DNA of 64,000 nt, taken from Osedax fenrisi. Lineage: Eukaryota; Annelida; Polychaeta; Sabellida; Siboglinidae. The stretch is from the NCBI GenBank assembly GCA_964019155.1, contig OZ025242.1, forward strand, positions 84,683,033 through 84,747,032, given 5' to 3'. Every line of letters begins with the position of its first letter. The stretch's first letter is position 1. Below are positions 1 to 9,572 of the stretch, one piece after another. The translations under genes and the position numbers were made by a program. The notes beneath the pieces were generated by a model. The model was not told the DNA's origin. It did no database searches and saw only the letters and a list, made by a program, of their open reading frames with translations.

Positions 1-2
1 CT

Positions 3-1739
3 TTACTAGGAAAATCAAAAGTAAGAGTCCTTCCAGATATTCCAGATAATATACTATGCAATAATTTTTCCAAATATTTTGTAGATAAAATAAATATTCT
101 ATGTAGTACATTTAACAATAATCAACATAATATACACAATATATCAATAGACCACTCGACTTTAATTAATCAATACCTCACAGAATTCCAACCCCCTTCC
201 AATAATCTAATTCAAACATTATTAGCAAATTCTAACTCTACATCCCCACAAGATCCATTACCACTTCCTTTAATGAAAATAATAGCACCGTCAATATCCA
301 TTCCCTTAACTACAATTTTTAAAAACTCACTAACTACTGGAATAGTTCCCCCTGAATATAAACATGCAATAATTACACCCATACTTAAAAAACATAAATA
401 TGACATAAATAACTTGAAAAACTATCGCCCAATATCACAACTTCCTACTATATCTAAATTGCTAGAACGAGTAGTTACTATACAATTGAAAGATTTTTTA
501 TATTCTAACAATTTAATAGATAACTACCAAAGTACATACAGAACAAATCATAGCACCGAGACAACCGTAATTGATGTCTTAGATAGTATTATTACATCCC
601 TTGATAATAATAATCATACACAACTACTTCTTCTCGACCTTTCAGCAGCTTTTGACACTCTAGACCACGATATTCTAAAACATAGATTAATTGAAATAGG
701 AATAATAAATACAGCTCTAGATTGGATTATGTCCTTTGTCTCAAACCGTACGTTTACTGTAAACATATGAAAGGAATATTCTAATTATAACTCATTTGAT
801 ACAGGTGTTCCCCAAGGATATGTACTTGGGCCACTACTATTTATCATATATAGTATACCACTTTCTAATGTTATCAGACAGTTTAAGCATGTTAAGTACC
901 ATTTATATGCAGATGACATTCTATTATATACTGAATTATCAAAATATAATTCTGAATTTGATAATGAATTATCGAATTGTGCTAATGCTATTTACGCCTG
1001 GCTTACCGATAATAAACTATCGCTAAATACTGATAAATCTGAATTGTTGAATATTCCCAGTAACTATTCCAACTTTCCACAGATATTCATCAATAATAAT
1101 GAAATAACCCCAAGCACGTCAATCAGATACTTAGGGGTCATAATCGATGACAACGTAAATATGAATCGACATGTAAGTAGCATGTGTAAAAAAGCTAACT
1201 ACGAACTGTACAAAATACGCAAGATAGGTCATTACTTAAATAAAAGAGCTACAACAATTCTAACAAATTCATTGGTGTTATCCTCTTTAGATTACTGTAA
1301 TTCGCTCCTAATTGGTCTACCGAAATCTACTTTACTTCCTATCGATAGAATTATTAGATCGGCAGTTAGGAATATCTATCGACAACCAAGACACGACCAC
1401 TCAAGTATTACTCTGAAAATGAAAGAAAGCAGAATCTTGAATGCATCAGACCGTGCTGAACAAAGAATACTGAATATCACTCATCGAACGTTAACCCATA
1501 ATCAGCCTACGTATATTAGATCACATCTAAAATTCGTAGTTCATAATAGATCATTACGATCTAATATTGATACTCGACAACTTAAAGTCACTATACCAAA
1601 GCTGAAACGTACCGCGAAACGGGCATATTCTTATATTGCTCCAACTAAATGGAATGCTTTACCACTAAATTGTCGTCTTATTATAAACCCTGTTGCGTTC
1701 AAAATACGTGTTAAACAGTATTTAATCGATAGAAATTAA
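3..1739 (+). pseudogene. LINE reverse transcriptase (ORF2 C-terminal part), one nonsense codon
   Basis: Reverse transcriptase for target-primed retrotransposition. The frame is open from base 3 (no start inside the window) to the stop ending at 1739, apart from one TGA at 768-770. Visible motifs, in order: NYRPISQLP (fingers, near 420), LDLSAAFDTLDHDIL (palm, near 635-680), GVPQG (near 804), the catalytic YADD at 906-917, YLGVIIDD (near 1128), and the C-terminal signatures SLDYCNSLLIGLP (near 1290) and KWNALPLNCR (near 1650), which are typical of CR1/L2-group LINEs. The TGA falls between the palm and GVPQG, so the copy as read cannot make a full enzyme. The LINE clade is inferred from motifs only. 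Confidence 0.9.
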
Positions 1740-1780
1740 ATTGTTTATTTATTTATTTATTTCTAGTTGTTTTCTTTCAT

Positions 1781-1818
1781 ACACTTATCAGAACACTAAT
1801 GTGTTATGAAATGAGTGT
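1781..1818 (+). other. LINE 3' terminal stem-loop (copy 1)
   Basis: Outer arm ACACTTAT pairs with ATGAGTGT (one mismatch) and inner arm AACAC pairs with GTGTT across a TAAT loop. It is followed directly by TTAAATAAAA and the (TTTGA)n tail. Four other LINE ends in the window have a hairpin in the same place with different bases. Confidence 0.6.
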
Positions 1819-1854
1819 TTAAATAAAACGTTTTGATTTGATTTGATTTGATTT

Positions 1855-2138
<284 letters not shown>

Positions 2139-2198
2139 AATTATTTGAAATATTTATTATATATATAAATAATCAACTAAAAATGGGTTTATAGTTCA

Positions 2199-2204
2199 TT
2201 TATT
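2199..2204 (-). terminator. Candidate polyadenylation signal of the basic-protein gene
   Basis: AATAAA on the minus strand (TTTATT on plus), about 80 nt downstream of the stop codon at 2286. In DNA this AT-rich the hexamer is common, so the call rests mainly on its position. Confidence 0.35.
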
Positions 2205-2215
2205 TAAGAAATGTG

Positions 2216-2259
2216 TGATTCAACTAAGTGGGTTTCCTCAGTGTGTCTTTTAATCATTT
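2216..2259 (+). repeat. 44-bp dispersed repeat, copy 1
   Basis: Contains ATTCAACTAAGTGGGTTT followed by CTCAGTGTGTCT and TTAATCATTT. It matches 9529-9572 on the opposite strand with two mismatches. This copy lies in the 3' flank (probable 3' UTR) of the minus-strand basic-protein gene. Confidence 0.8.
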
Positions 2260-2285
2260 CTTTTATAAAATACTAACGTCTTCCG

Positions 2286-3338
2286 TTAACACCGTTTGTT
2301 TCTCGGTAGTCGCAGACGCTTTTCCGTTCTACTTCCGTTATTAAGCATGCCTCTCCATTTTGCTCTGCATATTAGCGCAAAACATTCAGCGCTCGGTAAT
2401 TCATTCTGTGTTTTCGCTCTGATGAATTCATCTAAAGCAAATGTTAAATATTCCGGATTACCATATTTCGCAAGTCTCGTCACTCTCTTTTGTTGACGAC
2501 TCGAATTTGAGGATTCTCTATTTCTCCTGTCAATACTCATTCTTCTTGATTCATAAGTAATACTTATACTTCGCGACCTACTTTTGCTTTTTCTTGACTT
2601 TACATTTAATTTTCTTTTGTAACATTTGGGTTTTGACCGAGTAATCTTTCTTAATGTAGAATTCAAACTTCTACTACGTGACCTACTAAGTATCTTCGTT
2701 CTCAGCCTCCTCTTGGGTACATTACTTGAGCTATTTTTCTTTATTTGTTTCTTAACTGTACATGTCTTCTTTGATGCTGGTCGTTTACTATTTCTAGATA
2801 ATCTTGTACCGATTCTAGATTTATTTACACTTTTTGAACTGGATTCCAATCCTTTCCTTTTAATTGAGCTATTGTTCTTTATTTGTTTCTTAACCGTACA
2901 TGTCTTCTTTGATGCTGGTCGTTTACTATTTCTAGATAATCTTGTACCGATTCTAGATTTATTTACACTTTTTGAACTGGATTCCAATCCTTTCCTTTTA
3001 ATTGAGCTATTGTTCTTTATTTGTTTCTTAACCGTACATGTCTTCTTTAGTGCGGGTCGCTTATTATTTCTAGATTTATTTACACTTTTTGACGTTGCTC
3101 CCACTCCTTTCCTAGTAATGTTCCTCTGACATTTACGAGGTATACGACCCCTATTAGCTCTAATCGATGTTTTCGTCGCGTTTTTATGGGGGACCCGTGT
3201 TTTTCTTGCGGATTTTACTATCGCTCCTTTCTTAGCGGCGTTCTTCCTCTTCGTTATGTTCCTCTCGATGTTTGTTACGCCCCTTTTCACCTGAGGTTTA
3301 CTCTTCTCGACGCAGCGTTTCTGGTTGTATTTCGCCAT
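2286..3338 (-). CDS. Lys/Arg/Ser-rich basic nuclear protein, possibly sperm chromatin (protamine-like/HMG-like)
   Basis: Uninterrupted 350-codon frame with no intron needed. The start ATG at 3338 has A at -3 and G at +4 (cacaATGG), a good animal context. The protein is extremely basic, with scattered cysteines and RS stretches (RSRSRSLNS, KSRSRSISI). Residues about 84-204 hold three tandem repeats, two nearly identical and 46 residues long (TCTVKKQIKNNSS, then GLESSSKSVNKS, then RIGTRLSRNSKRP). The last 60 residues are less basic and show spaced aromatics, NPEYLTFALDEF then AKWRGM, loosely like an HMG box in sperm nuclear proteins; this is a weak match by eye. Composition suggests DNA or RNA binding. 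SR-like splicing factors or linker-histone-like proteins are alternatives. No transposon motifs are present. The gene is well supported by its length and non-random repeats; the function is inference. Confidence 0.65.
   Translation of the reverse strand: MAKYNQKRCVEKSKPQVKRGVTNIERNITKRKNAAKKGAIVKSARKTRVPHKNATKTSIRANRGRIPRKCQRNITRKGVGATSKSVNKSRNNKRPALKKTCTVKKQIKNNSSIKRKGLESSSKSVNKSRIGTRLSRNSKRPASKKTCTVKKQIKNNSSIKRKGLESSSKSVNKSRIGTRLSRNSKRPASKKTCTVKKQIKKNSSSNVPKRRLRTKILSRSRSRSLNSTLRKITRSKPKCYKRKLNVKSRKSKSRSRSISITYESRRMSIDRRNRESSNSSRQQKRVTRLAKYGNPEYLTFALDEFIRAKTQNELPSAECFALICRAKWRGMLNNGSRTEKRLRLPRNKRC
2728..3090 (-). repeat. 138-bp in-frame tandem repeats inside the basic-protein gene
   Basis: Copies begin at 2728, 2866 and 3004 on the plus strand. 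The first two differ at only about two positions in 138 bp. The third (N-terminal in the protein) is shorter and diverged. The period is 46 codons, so expansion keeps the frame. Confidence 0.9.
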
Positions 3339-3339
3339 T

Positions 3340-3835
3340 GTGGGTAGTTTAACGATGTGTGTTGTTCTGGTTATACTGAATTTATGTTTTAGATTTCAAT
3401 ATTCATATTTTTAGAAAGCACTTTAATTAATTAACAGAAATTAAAAATGTTAATTAATAGAAATTAAAAATTTTAATTAAATTTTATTTTTAAATTTAAT
3501 TAAAATGTGTAAAATATAAAACAAAAACGTACACTTTTGTATTACTTCTGCAGTACATCGGTTTGCGTCTTAACTGTTTCGATATCAATAGCGTAACATG
3601 TAGTGTAACATGTACCTAAACATCGATTTCACTCTAGAAATAATGTTATTTATTACAAAATATAGTATTTAATTTAGGTCGTAAAATTGTATTCTTCTCT
3701 AAAATACTTCGTATATATATGCCCATTCGGGTAATATCCATTCGCATAAAATCCTTATATATAATATATATTATATAGTATATATTATATATTATATAAG
3801 AATAATAATATATTTAAGTATATCATTACTATACA
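3340..3835. other. AT-rich intergenic DNA upstream of the basic-protein gene
   Basis: No coding potential seen. It holds TTAATTAA-rich sequence near 3425-3500, a GTAACATGTAGTGTAACATG direct repeat near 3590-3610, and palindromic TATATTATATA near 3760-3800. A promoter for the minus-strand gene would lie here, but no distinctive element is recognisable. Confidence 0.4.
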
Positions 3836-3845
3836 CCCGTTGTGT

Positions 3846-3918
3846 AACCCTAACAAAATACCCCTAACTACGTACCCCTAACTAAATACCCCTAACTACG
3901 TACCCCTAATAAAATACG
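3846..3918. repeat. CCCCTAACTA-type short tandem repeat
   Basis: Four to five imperfect units of about 16 bp of the form ACCCCTAACTACGT or ACCCCTAACTAAAT. Each contains the telomere-like word CCCTAA, but the array is not a canonical telomere repeat. Confidence 0.75.
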
Positions 3919-4038
3919 TATAGGGATATTACAAAAACAAATAAAAGTCACCCCATTAGTAATAACCTCACTCGATATACCTCACTGTTATCATTGCCGA
4001 TTATCTCATACTTCTCGTTCTGACTATATGTCAGCTAT

Positions 4039-6680
4039 GTGCTATTATCTTCTCTATACAACACTACATCATGTGAAGCCTATCAGGTATATATTGGTGG
4101 TGGTGTTGGTATTTTATTTAAAAATTTTTATAAATATTCTAATTTTAAGAGAATTAATTTAGATTATAGCGAAGGTTTATCCATTGACTTTTATTTACTT
4201 AATTTTATTAAGTTATCGTTATTTTTAATTTTATTACGACCACCTAGATTTTCTATAGATAATATAAATATATTTCTAAATGAATTTTCTGATATAATTA
4301 CAAGTAATAAGATCCATATATATCCTTATTGGTGATATGAATTTCCATTATGATACTGATGTTCATCCACATAGTTTATTCATTAATTTGATTGATTCTT
4401 TTTCACTTATTCAACATATAACATTCCCAACACACTATATTGGTCATATACTTGACTTAGTAGTTACTCCAATATCTTATAATGTATCTAAACCTCCTAT
4501 ATGTTTACCTTCATTAACGGATCATAATGTTATTTAACTTGAAATAGACATTCCTTCCAAACATACTGTTAAAACAAGAACTGTAAATAGGTTATAAAAT
4601 CTATCGATTTTGAATTATTTTCAGATAATATTAAAACAAATTTTGAGAATATAATACCTAATATTAATTCATTAAATACGTGTTTAAAATTAAACCTTGA
4701 CATATTTGCTCCAACTAAGATACATTATTTTAAAGTTAGAAGTAATAAACCACGGTTTAATAGTTCTACATCAGAATCAAAAAGGTCAACTAGAAAATTT
4801 GAAAGAATTTATTTAAAAAATCCTTCTATCACTAATTACACACAATTAGCTATAGAAAGGAATGCATATAGAATGAAACTTTCATTAAATAAAAGAAATT
4901 ATTATAAAAATAATATATTTTCTAATGGTAATAATTCGAAGACATTTTACGCTATTACTAGAAAACTCCTAGGAAATGAATCACATTTAAATTATCCTCC
5001 TTTTTCTAATGAAAAGTTATGTTCTTTATTTATTGAGCATTTTGATTCTAAAGTTATTAATATTTGTAATAAAATAAATAATATTGTTTTAAATGAGGAT
5101 ATTAGTACTCCTTCAATATCAGTTTCTATAGTCTCTACTTCATTTGATACATTTCTCCCTCCTTCAATTGTTGATATATATAATTATATAATACATCTAC
5201 TTCATCGTCCTTTTTTGATCCTATCCCCATTTCTGTTCTTAAAAAAATAGCTAATACTATTACTCCTATCTTCTCTAAAATTATAATTGATTTATTAAAT
5301 AACTGTGAAATTCCGAAATTCTTAAAATCATCTTTGATATGTCCCAATATAAAAAAACCATGTTTAGATTCTAATAATTTTGGTAATTTTAGACCTATAT
5401 CCATGCTTCCTATTATAGGTAAACTGTTTGAAAAAAATATATCTGTGCAACTCATTAATTATAGTAATGACAATAATCATGTTAATGTATATCAAAGTGC
5501 ATACAAGAAGGGTCATAATACTGAAACTGCTTTACTCTCTACCATGAATGATATTTATTTCGCTTTAGATAAACATAGCCGTATTCAATTATTACAACTT
5601 GACCTTTCATCTGCTTTTGATAGTATCTCTCATGATATACTTATCAATAGGCTATCACAAATTGGCATTAGTGGAGAAGCTTTAAAGATATTAATTCAAC
5701 TTATCTAAGATAGAACCTATTATGTTATGATTCATGATTGTATTTCATGTGAGGATATTTCATTATACAGGGATCCACATTAGGTCCTCTACTTTTTATT
5801 ATTTATATTTCCTTTGAAATATAAAATAGAACAAATACAAAATGTGAAATATCATATATATGCGGATGACATTCAAATTTACGCTGAATCTTGTCATCAC
5901 GATAAATTAATGTTATGTGCAAATAATATTCGTAAATGGCTCTTAAACAATAATTTAAATAGCAGTAAAACTATGCTCTTAAATATTTCTCTTTCTAATT
6001 TTGTTTTTCCTGATATTATATTTGATAATCTTTTAATTACACCTTCATCTAAAATTAAATTCCTTGGAATAATTGTTTCATGTAATTTATCGCAGTCAGA
6101 TCATGTATCATATATATATGTAAATCAGATAATTATCATTTACATAATATAAATATCATTCGTAAATATTTATCAATAAATCAACTATTCGACTTATTGA
6201 AAGTTTGGTTCTATCGAGATTAGATTATGGAAATATTATCTTAATTGGCGCTCCAATATATATATATTATAAAAAATTAAACGAGTTATTCGTAGATGTA
6301 TACACATTATTTTTAATATCTCATATTCTAGTAGATTTTCGACTAGTTATTATTTACATAAATTAAAATGGCTAGGGGTATCTTCCAGGATTAATTATAG
6401 AATTATATTATTTTTATGTTTAATTAAAAAAGTAATTATTTCTGGATTACCTTCCTATTTATCAACGCTATTATCAGAGAAAAGAACTATGGACTGATAC
6501 TCGAGGCGCTATCCAATGCAACTTGAAGAGGCTCGATGTCGATTACAAATCACTAAGAGGTCATTCAAGATTTATGCTGCTTCTATGTGGAACAAGCTAC
6601 CTCTGGCGATAATAAGTGCTCCATCTATCACAATATTCCGCAAAAAAACTGAAAAAACATCTTTAATTATAAGTTGTTGT
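4039..6680 (+). pseudogene. LINE ORF2 (AP-endonuclease plus reverse transcriptase), multiply broken
   Basis: Fragments readable in several frames. The endonuclease part at 4039-4540 has IGDMNFHYDTD (GDxN-type active-site motif, near 4330) and LTDHNVI (catalytic SDH-type histidine motif, near 4520). Then comes a linker at 4870-5200. The reverse transcriptase has NFGNFRPISMLP (near 5380), LDLSSAFDSISHDIL (near 5600), a decayed GxxQG region near 5770, YADDIQIYAES (near 5860), and a C-terminal SMWNKLPLAI (near 6585). All are standard APE-type LINE motifs. Not functional. Confidence 0.88.
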
Positions 6681-6706
6681 TAATTTAATGTTATCATTAT
6701 TTGATT

Positions 6707-6743
6707 ACACTTTTGAGAATTGTTTCTACAATTATTCAAGTGT
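6707..6743 (+). other. LINE 3' terminal stem-loop (copy 2)
   Basis: Outer arm ACACTT pairs with AAGTGT; inner GAATTGT pairs with ACAATTATTC (one bulge) across TTCT. TTAAATAAAC follows, then the (ATT)n tail to 6785. The arms differ from those of the copy at 1781 but keep pairing. Confidence 0.65.
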
Positions 6744-6753
6744 TTAAATAAAC

Positions 6754-6785
<32 letters not shown>

Positions 6786-6791
<6 letters not shown>

Positions 6792-7341
6792 GAATGTTGA
6801 CTCCGTTGATCGATTTAATCATTCCTCGATTGACTAGCACCCCATTCTCTATATCGTATCCGTTTTAATAAATAATGATTACCATCTAAAATCTATTCAC
6901 TTATAAATCCTTTGTTTCCTAGCCTAACTATTGCACATGTATATTGTTAGGTGAATTATGTGTCGGAATTGTGTAATTACCTAACAAATACATCCCTTTA
7001 TCATATCTTAATGTCCGTGAACTTGCTTTCATATTTATTGTTCCATCCTTGTGGAATTAACTTCCATATATAATTATGTATATGTTCAAATATTCCCTAT
7101 CATATATCCAATAGTATTATGCATGCATTATTATCATATAGATACACCCTAATCATAACAATGATTACCCGAAATTATATTTAATACGAAAGTATTAAAT
7201 TATAACGCTATTTGCTAACAATATCATACGACCTCGAAATTAAAAAAGAATAATTCTATATTTAATAATTAAATAAATTAAAACGTTTTACAGTTAAAAA
7301 TAAACATACGATTATTTTATTTATATTTTGTTGTTCTCGGT

Positions 7342-7385
<44 letters not shown>

Positions 7386-8248
7386 TGTATACACCTACAA
7401 TGGTCCGCAGTAGGTATCGATGTGTGGTTATCTTATTATACATATTGATATTATATAGTATACCAATAATTCACTAATAACATATATATATATGCTATTA
7501 GGATTCACAGTTTTCTGAAATGTATCTAATTCAGATATATATTTAAATAGAGTAAATATACCAAGTTACACAGCATGTATTTTTTCACCATTGAGTACAA
7601 ATACATTACATACAATCAAGTTCCAAACGAAATTATAAACAAATGAAATGCGTTATTTGATATAAATATAATCTATAATAATGTTATAATCATTCATTTT
7701 ATAAACACGACAATAATAAAATGCCTTAAAGAATAATTTTTATTTCGATTAATGACTAATATGTAGAAATAAAATTAATTGAAAATGGCGAAAGAAAACA
7801 ATTATTATTTAAATAATAATGAATATATATAAAATTGGAATATCGACGTTATACTGATGATGGATGAAAACAAAAGATGAATTATACAAGCTAATCAATA
7901 TACACGATAATAAGAGAAAGAATATTAAAAAAGCCGAAAATGTAGACATCGATAAATAGATACGTTGTATAATATATCAGGGAAATAATACTCATTTATC
8001 AGATTTGTTATTAAATATATATTATAAACAAATTAATATAAACGTATGCATAACATACAGATAATAGTTTCCTGTTATATAATATTTATTTATACATTTA
8101 TACAGAGACAACCTGTATTATCTTGCATTTAATTGAGGTCGTTAGAGTCTACGAATTGATGATTATTCTGAATTTTGTATAAGTTGGACATCTCGCTAAT
8201 TCGAATATGTTTTCCGGTCCCTTGCTTATCCGACTTATAGGGAGTTGA
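6786..8248. other. AT-rich DNA with a probable LINE C-terminal remnant near 7000-7110
   Basis: Around 7005-7105 one plus-strand frame reads NVRELAFIF, then PSLWN, a stop, then LPYI, the pattern of a CR1/L2 LINE C-terminus with a broken codon. This is a weak call. A (TA)n array sits at about 7345-7382. Nothing else is recognised to 8248. Confidence 0.35.
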
Positions 8249-8293
<45 letters not shown>

Positions 8294-8332
8294 GTTCGTA
8301 GACACGGGGGGGCTGAGGGGCAAGGCCCCCCC
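8249..8332. repeat. (TA)n array abutting a G/C-rich hairpin
   Basis: (TA)n at 8249-8290, then a sharp GC-rich patch at 8306-8332 where GGGGGGGCTG pairs with GGCCCCCCC across a short loop. Such patches at the edge of AT DNA often mark a transposon end. No second end was found. Confidence 0.6.
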
Positions 8333-8748
8333 TGATAATTGCCAGACACCTATAGGATTTTTTTAAAATAATTTGTTTAGATATTTATTGCCATTTATGG
8401 TGATGATAACAATGAAGAATTGAAAAATAATATCTTTAATATATTATCTTAATTATAATATTAATGATAATATATAAATACATATATACTGAGTATTCAC
8501 AAATAACCAAAAGGATATATTTTTATTTTTTAATTATCCAAAATAGTACTGATATATCCAATAAACTGATTTTTTTATTATGTTTTTAAATTTCTGAAAA
8601 AAAAATCAACATAAAACCTTCTCAAGAATATACAAATGTATAGATATAAAACATAACAATTTATTATTAAAAACTAAAGCATTCTAAACATTATATACAT
8701 AATTTCTATATTTGTTATCAAATATTAATTAATATATAAGCATATATC

Positions 8749-9271
8749 TAGAGGTTATATAAATCCTTAATACGGATACTCTATATGTCTTTTCTCGACA
8801 GTGTCCGTCGGACACCCTATAACCAATCAGCGCGCAGCATGTGAACTATTCTGATTTTCATAACAATTTCGTGCGTTATAATCTGAATATATCCAATGAA
8901 GCTAAATCTAAAAATGTTATTATTTAGATATTTAACTTGTATAATTAATTAATAAATTAATTACTATTTAAATTAAATTAAATTATTCATAACATTAATT
9001 ATAAATAATGTAATTGTAAAATATTTGATTGGTTCATCAATAATATATAATTTGTCTAATGGTATATAGGGTGTCCATATTCGGATATGGGTACCGAATA
9101 CGGACACCCCAGTTATATATTGAATAAAAAGATTAAATACAATTTTAAAATCACAATAGTATCTATAATCATATAATGTTAATATTTTGTAATTTTTGAA
9201 TACAAATATTGAGTCATAAAATATTAAGACCACTTATTGTTAAAGTATCCGTATTAGATTAGTTTCCACTA
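8749..9271. mobile_element. MITE 'B' (523 bp) with CGGATAC-type ends
   Basis: Inverted ends: TAGAGG...AATACGGATACT on the left and TAGTGGAAAC...AATACGGATACT read inward from the right. TA at each edge may be the target duplication. Internal copies of the same word occur as GTGTCCGTCGGACACC (near 8802) and a 42-bp imperfect palindrome at 9069-9110 containing GGGTGTCC and CGGACACCCC. No transposase is encoded, so it would be non-autonomous. Confidence 0.65.
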
Positions 9272-9528
9272 TAAATGAAGAATAACATTCAAAAAGAACC
9301 AGAAAAGTAAGTCAAGTTTGAAGACTTTTAGTGTTAAGGAATTAGATATATCTATTATATATATAATAGCTAATATTTATGTATTCGTGTATCTGAACTA
9401 AAAAAGAGTGTTAGTGATAATAAGGATTATTATATTCAATCAAATATATGCAACCAGGTATTCAGCAATAATGTTATTCTAGTAGTAAATAACAAATCTA
9501 TATGTGATTGTATTGTATAATACATATA

Positions 9529-9572
9529 AAATGATTAACAGACACACTGAGAAAACCCACTTAGTTGAATCA
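9529..9572 (-). repeat. 44-bp dispersed repeat, copy 2
   Basis: Reverse complement of 2216-2259 with two mismatches. It lies directly beyond the (TAAGG)n tail of the minus-strand LINE that starts at about 9573, so it is either part of that LINE's target or of a duplicated sequence. Confidence 0.8.

Larger units (their letters stand above)
3960..6785 (+). mobile_element. CR1/L2-like LINE, decayed full-body copy
   Basis: Contains endonuclease, linker, reverse transcriptase and 3' end in order, broken by several frameshifts and stops. The end carries a hairpin (6707-6743), TTAAATAAAC and an (ATT)n tail. It is the same type as the copy at 1-1855 but diverged in sequence and with a different terminal repeat, so it is a different family. 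Confidence 0.88.

Noticed and set aside
2626..3129. Plus-strand Leu/Phe-rich frame with repeats, looks like a membrane protein
   Set aside because: It is the antisense shadow of the Lys/Arg-rich gene; its repeats are the same 138-bp units and its start context is poor.
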